Source: Methylovulum psychrotolerans | GTDB lineage: Bacteria; Pseudomonadota; Gammaproteobacteria; Methylococcales; Methylomonadaceae | Assembly: GCF_002923755.1 (NCBI RefSeq) | Contig: NZ_PGFZ01000004.1 | Location: 382,350 to 427,264, forward strand | Reading direction: 5' to 3' | Length of the DNA: 44,915 nt | Part shown: positions 42,910 through 44,915 of the stretch, in pieces | Layout of the letters: the number at the start of each line of letters is the position of its first letter | Position numbering within the stretch: position 1 is the first letter of the stretch | Program-made: the position numbers and the translations under genes | The notes under the pieces: model-generated | What the model saw: the letters and a program-made list of their open reading frames with translations, nothing else | Told to the model about the DNA's origin: nothing | Databases searched by the model: none

Positions 42910-43248
42910 ATGATTATCAACGAACAAAAACAGGGTGACATAGATATTGTGGCTTTATCTGGCCGCTTTGTGATGGTGGAGGCATCCGAAGTACGCGAGC
43001 GCTTAAAAACGCTCATTGATGAAGGGCAGGGGCTACTGGTGATTGACATGGAGCAAGTCACGTTTATAGATTCCAGTGCTTGTGCCGTACTGATTTCGGC
43101 ATTTAAAGCCATGCAAATAAAATCTGGGCGCTTAATATTGGTCACCAGTCCGATGGTGCAATCATTAATTGAACTGACCCGCCTGCATACCGTTTTTGAA
43201 ATTCTGCCGACCCAAGTGGCGGCCTTATCGGCATTGCTGGGCGATTGA
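42910..43248 (+). CDS. STAS-domain anti-sigma-factor antagonist
   Basis: A 112-aa cytosolic STAS protein of the SpoIIAA/RsbV type that switches partner binding by Ser phosphorylation. Seen: DIVALSGRFVMVEASEVRERL, LLVIDMEQVTFIDSSACAVLISAF, with the phosphorylation-type Ser pair at 55-56, then RLILVTSPMVQSLIELTRL. The frame begins at ATG 42901, immediately after AAAAAGGA; ATG 42910 has 9-base spacing and is preferred. It lies 40 bases before a receiver-PP2C gene that should dephosphorylate it. No kinase (RsbW-like) gene was seen in the window. Confidence 0.92.
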   Translation: MIINEQKQGDIDIVALSGRFVMVEASEVRERLKTLIDEGQGLLVIDMEQVTFIDSSACAVLISAFKAMQIKSGRLILVTSPMVQSLIELTRLHTVFEILPTQVAALSALLGD

Positions 43249-43288
43249 ATTGGCTAACGCACTTTTTTAAAAACCACAACCCTAATCT

Positions 43289-44500
43289 ATGCATATTCTA
43301 GTTGTCGAAGATGACCCGATCACGCGGCTCATGATCCAAGGTAGCTTGAAAAAATGTGGCTACGATATTATTGCCACCAATAACATCAATACGGCAATAA
43401 GCTTGGTTTTAGAGGGGAATATCCAATTCGTCATTACTGATTGGTTGATGCCAGGCGGTAACGGTACAGAGCTGTGTGAGCAAATACGCGCCTTGGCATT
43501 GCCGTTCTATATCTATATTATTTTAATCACCGCTCTTGAGGATGCCCAGTCGGTGGTACAGGGCATGGATGCGGGGGCGGATGATTTCATACGCAAACCC
43601 ATCCAGTTTGACGAATTGCACGCCCGCATCCGCGCCGGGGAGAGAATTTTGCTTCTGGAGCAAGAACTCCAAGAAAACAATTTGCGCCTGACTGAAACCA
43701 GCAAAAAATTATTGGCGGCGAATGATATTATCAACCGGGATTTGAAAATGGCGGCGGCCATGCAGCGTAGCTTACTGCCCGATGCCGCAACCCAAAACCA
43801 AGGCATCGCCATCGACTGGCTATTCCATCCCTCAACCCATTTATCGGGCGACATTTTCAATTTTTTTCCGTTGGATGACCACCATTGTGGATTTTATATC
43901 ATCGACGTGGCGGGACATGGTATTGCTTCCGCCATGCACTCGTTTACCCTCAGCCGCTTATTGTCTCCCGACACCCACCAAGGCAGCAATTATCTAAAAC
44001 ATAGCCTGCCAAACGCACCGTACCGCCAAGTTGTACAGACTGCGCCTGCTGTTGTCTCTGCGTTGAACCACCAATTCCAGACTGACATCAATAATATCCT
44101 CTACTTTACGATGACTTATGGCGTGATTGATACTAAAGCCAAAACTATCGAACTATGCCAAGCCGGACACCCCCCCGCACTGTATCTGCACCAACAACAA
44201 CCGACAGAATTGATTGTTAATGGCGGCTTAGCAGTCGGCATTATTGCCGATGTCCATTATGAATCCATCGTACTCAACTACTGTTCTGGTGATAGGCTGG
44301 TTTTGTATTCTGACGGCATAACCGAATGCGAATCACCTGCCGGAGAAATGTTCGGTAGCGAGCGTTTGCGGATAGCCGTGGAAAAAACCCGGGGGCTACC
44401 TGTAGCAGAAGCGATCCGTTTGTTAGATAGCGACATCCATTTATGGCGCGGCGGAGCCGATTTTGAAGATGATATTTCTTTGTTAGTTTTAGAAATGTAA
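43289..44500 (+). CDS. response regulator with PP2C/SpoIIE-type phosphatase domain
   Basis: A 403-aa cytosolic phosphatase controlled by a receiver domain. Seen: receiver about 1-120 with acidic pair Glu7-Asp8/Asp9, phosphoacceptor Asp51 (VITDWLMPGG) and Lys103 (DDFIRKPI); a coiled-coil linker (about 122-155); an RsbU/SpoIIE PP2C domain with AAAMQRSLLP, SGDIF (Asp188), DVAGHG (Asp206), LYSDGITE and the terminal DDISLL. It likely dephosphorylates the STAS protein encoded just upstream and so releases a sigma factor or other partner. The control target and sensor kinase are outside the window. It has no strong ribosome site. Confidence 0.94.
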   Translation: MHILVVEDDPITRLMIQGSLKKCGYDIIATNNINTAISLVLEGNIQFVITDWLMPGGNGTELCEQIRALALPFYIYIILITALEDAQSVVQGMDAGADDFIRKPIQFDELHARIRAGERILLLEQELQENNLRLTETSKKLLAANDIINRDLKMAAAMQRSLLPDAATQNQGIAIDWLFHPSTHLSGDIFNFFPLDDHHCGFYIIDVAGHGIASAMHSFTLSRLLSPDTHQGSNYLKHSLPNAPYRQVVQTAPAVVSALNHQFQTDINNILYFTMTYGVIDTKAKTIELCQAGHPPALYLHQQQPTELIVNGGLAVGIIADVHYESIVLNYCSGDRLVLYSDGITECESPAGEMFGSERLRIAVEKTRGLPVAEAIRLLDSDIHLWRGGADFEDDISLLVLEM

Positions 44501-44539
44501 GGTAGCGGCTTAGTTCACTGCTTTTATTAGACATCTTTC

Positions 44540-44704
44540 CTAAATGTTGCCATACCTCAGGTTAACCAGTGCGGCCACCAGGCTCCATGTCAGGGAGTAG
44601 TTTTTGTGTTTTCCCCGGTAAACGTCCTTGACGATCCTAAAAATCTCGCAGCGGCGGTTGACATGCTCAATCAAAACACGCCGTTTTGAAAGGACTTCCT
44701 GATT
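44540..44704 (-). pseudogene. 3' end of an IS5-type DDE transposase (partial)
   Basis: Only the C-terminal 54 residues remain recognisable: SKRRVLIEHVNRRCEIFRIV and RGKHKNYSLTWSLVAALVNLRY, the end of an IS5-like DDE transposase. Upstream on this strand, homology stops at about 44704, where the end of a different transposase begins. The frame stays open further upstream by chance. TTATTAGACATCTTTCC just outside the stop (near 44524-44540) may be the IS terminal end, at low confidence. Confidence 0.75.
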
Positions 44705-44915
44705 AGCAAGATGCTTCAGCCGAGCGGATCCAAACCTCTGGGCGAGGCCCAACGGCGATGGCGGCAACAAGCAGGCGCATGGGAAGCTTATCGAGCTGGA
44801 ACCTGCGGTTGAAGCGATAGGCGAACGCCCCCAGATAACGCGAGGCATATTTTGCGAACCCAAACGCATGGTAAGCACCACCAAGGCTGGTCTTAAGGTT
44901 GCCCAGTATGGTATT
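44703..44915 (-). mobile_element. 3' end of an IS1595-like transposase (runs off window)
   Basis: The frame enters from the right edge and stops at TAA 44703-44705, giving 70 residues. TSLGGAYHAFGFAKYASRYL and GAFAYRFNRRFQLDKLPMRL resemble the C-terminus of IS1595/ISXO2-type DDE transposases (HAF...KYxxRYLxxFxYRFNRR). The stop abuts the IS5-type piece with no spacer, so two elements are joined here. The rest lies beyond the window. Confidence 0.7.

Noticed and set aside
43513-43860. 115-aa - strand open frame inside the phosphatase gene
   Set aside because: Antisense shadow of a strongly supported domain.
44705-44884. Treating 44540-44884 as one intact 114-aa gene
   Set aside because: The upstream half is out of frame with the IS1595-like protein that the same DNA clearly encodes; only the last 54 codons look like real transposase.

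Overview
The window looks like chromosomal DNA of a Gram-negative gammaproteobacterium. Outer-membrane export (Wza-type lipoprotein, TolC-type channel), a YtcA/MdtN/MdtO-type efflux set and an L,D-transpeptidase lipoprotein support this. The overall gene style resembles Methylococcales methanotrophs, but no marker gene (pmoA, 16S rRNA, tRNA) is present, so that placement is only an inference. No tRNA, rRNA, CRISPR array or prophage was seen.

Layout. (1) 1-12867, + strand: an AT-rich block of polysaccharide genes (pyruvyltransferase, two GT2 and five GT4 glycosyltransferases, an acyltransferase-3 membrane protein, a Wzy-like polymerase, a methyltransferase, a WcaF-like acetyltransferase). It has no flippase, export channel, co-polymerase or initiating transferase inside the window. 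(2) 13094-15523, - strand: a three-gene cluster of an Anbu proteasome-like peptidase, an N-formylglutamate amidohydrolase-family protein and a transglutaminase-like protein that lacks the expected catalytic His. (3) 16194-22295, + strand: five genes coding for a Cys-nucleophile alpha/beta hydrolase, an acetoacetate decarboxylase-like protein, an unrecognised 202-aa protein, a cholesterol-oxidase-like GMC flavoprotein with an iron-sulfur-like Cys motif, and a large calcineurin-like phosphoesterase. An unusually AT-rich 670-bp leader precedes this set and a strong terminator-like hairpin follows it. This is the best candidate here for an undescribed pathway. (4) 22664-35076, + strand: a nearly complete Wzx/Wzy-type exopolysaccharide operon (initiating phosphoglycosyltransferase, Wza, Wzc tyrosine kinase, Wzy, Wzx, methyltransferase, four glycosyltransferases). 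(5) 35197-36537: an L,D-transpeptidase lipoprotein with LysM, YkuD and SPOR-like regions. (6) 36674-42566: an orphan small protein, then ytcA-mdtN-mdtO on the - strand with the outer-membrane channel gene divergent. (7) 42910-44500: a STAS protein and a receiver-PP2C phosphatase, a partner-switching pair. (8) 44540-44915: two abutting transposase 3' ends from different IS families.

How the genes fit together. Block 4 can start a glycan on undecaprenyl phosphate, extend it, flip it (Wzx), polymerise it (Wzy) and export it (Wzc/Wza). Block 1 would supply further sugars and decorations (pyruvate, acyl, acetyl, methyl groups), either for the same polymer or for a second one. The presence of two Wzy-like proteins favours two polymers or two merged loci. 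Blocks 2 and 3 sit between the two halves and have no obvious glycan role. Starts were chosen from Shine-Dalgarno spacing and family alignment by eye. All functions are read from motifs and were not confirmed by database search.
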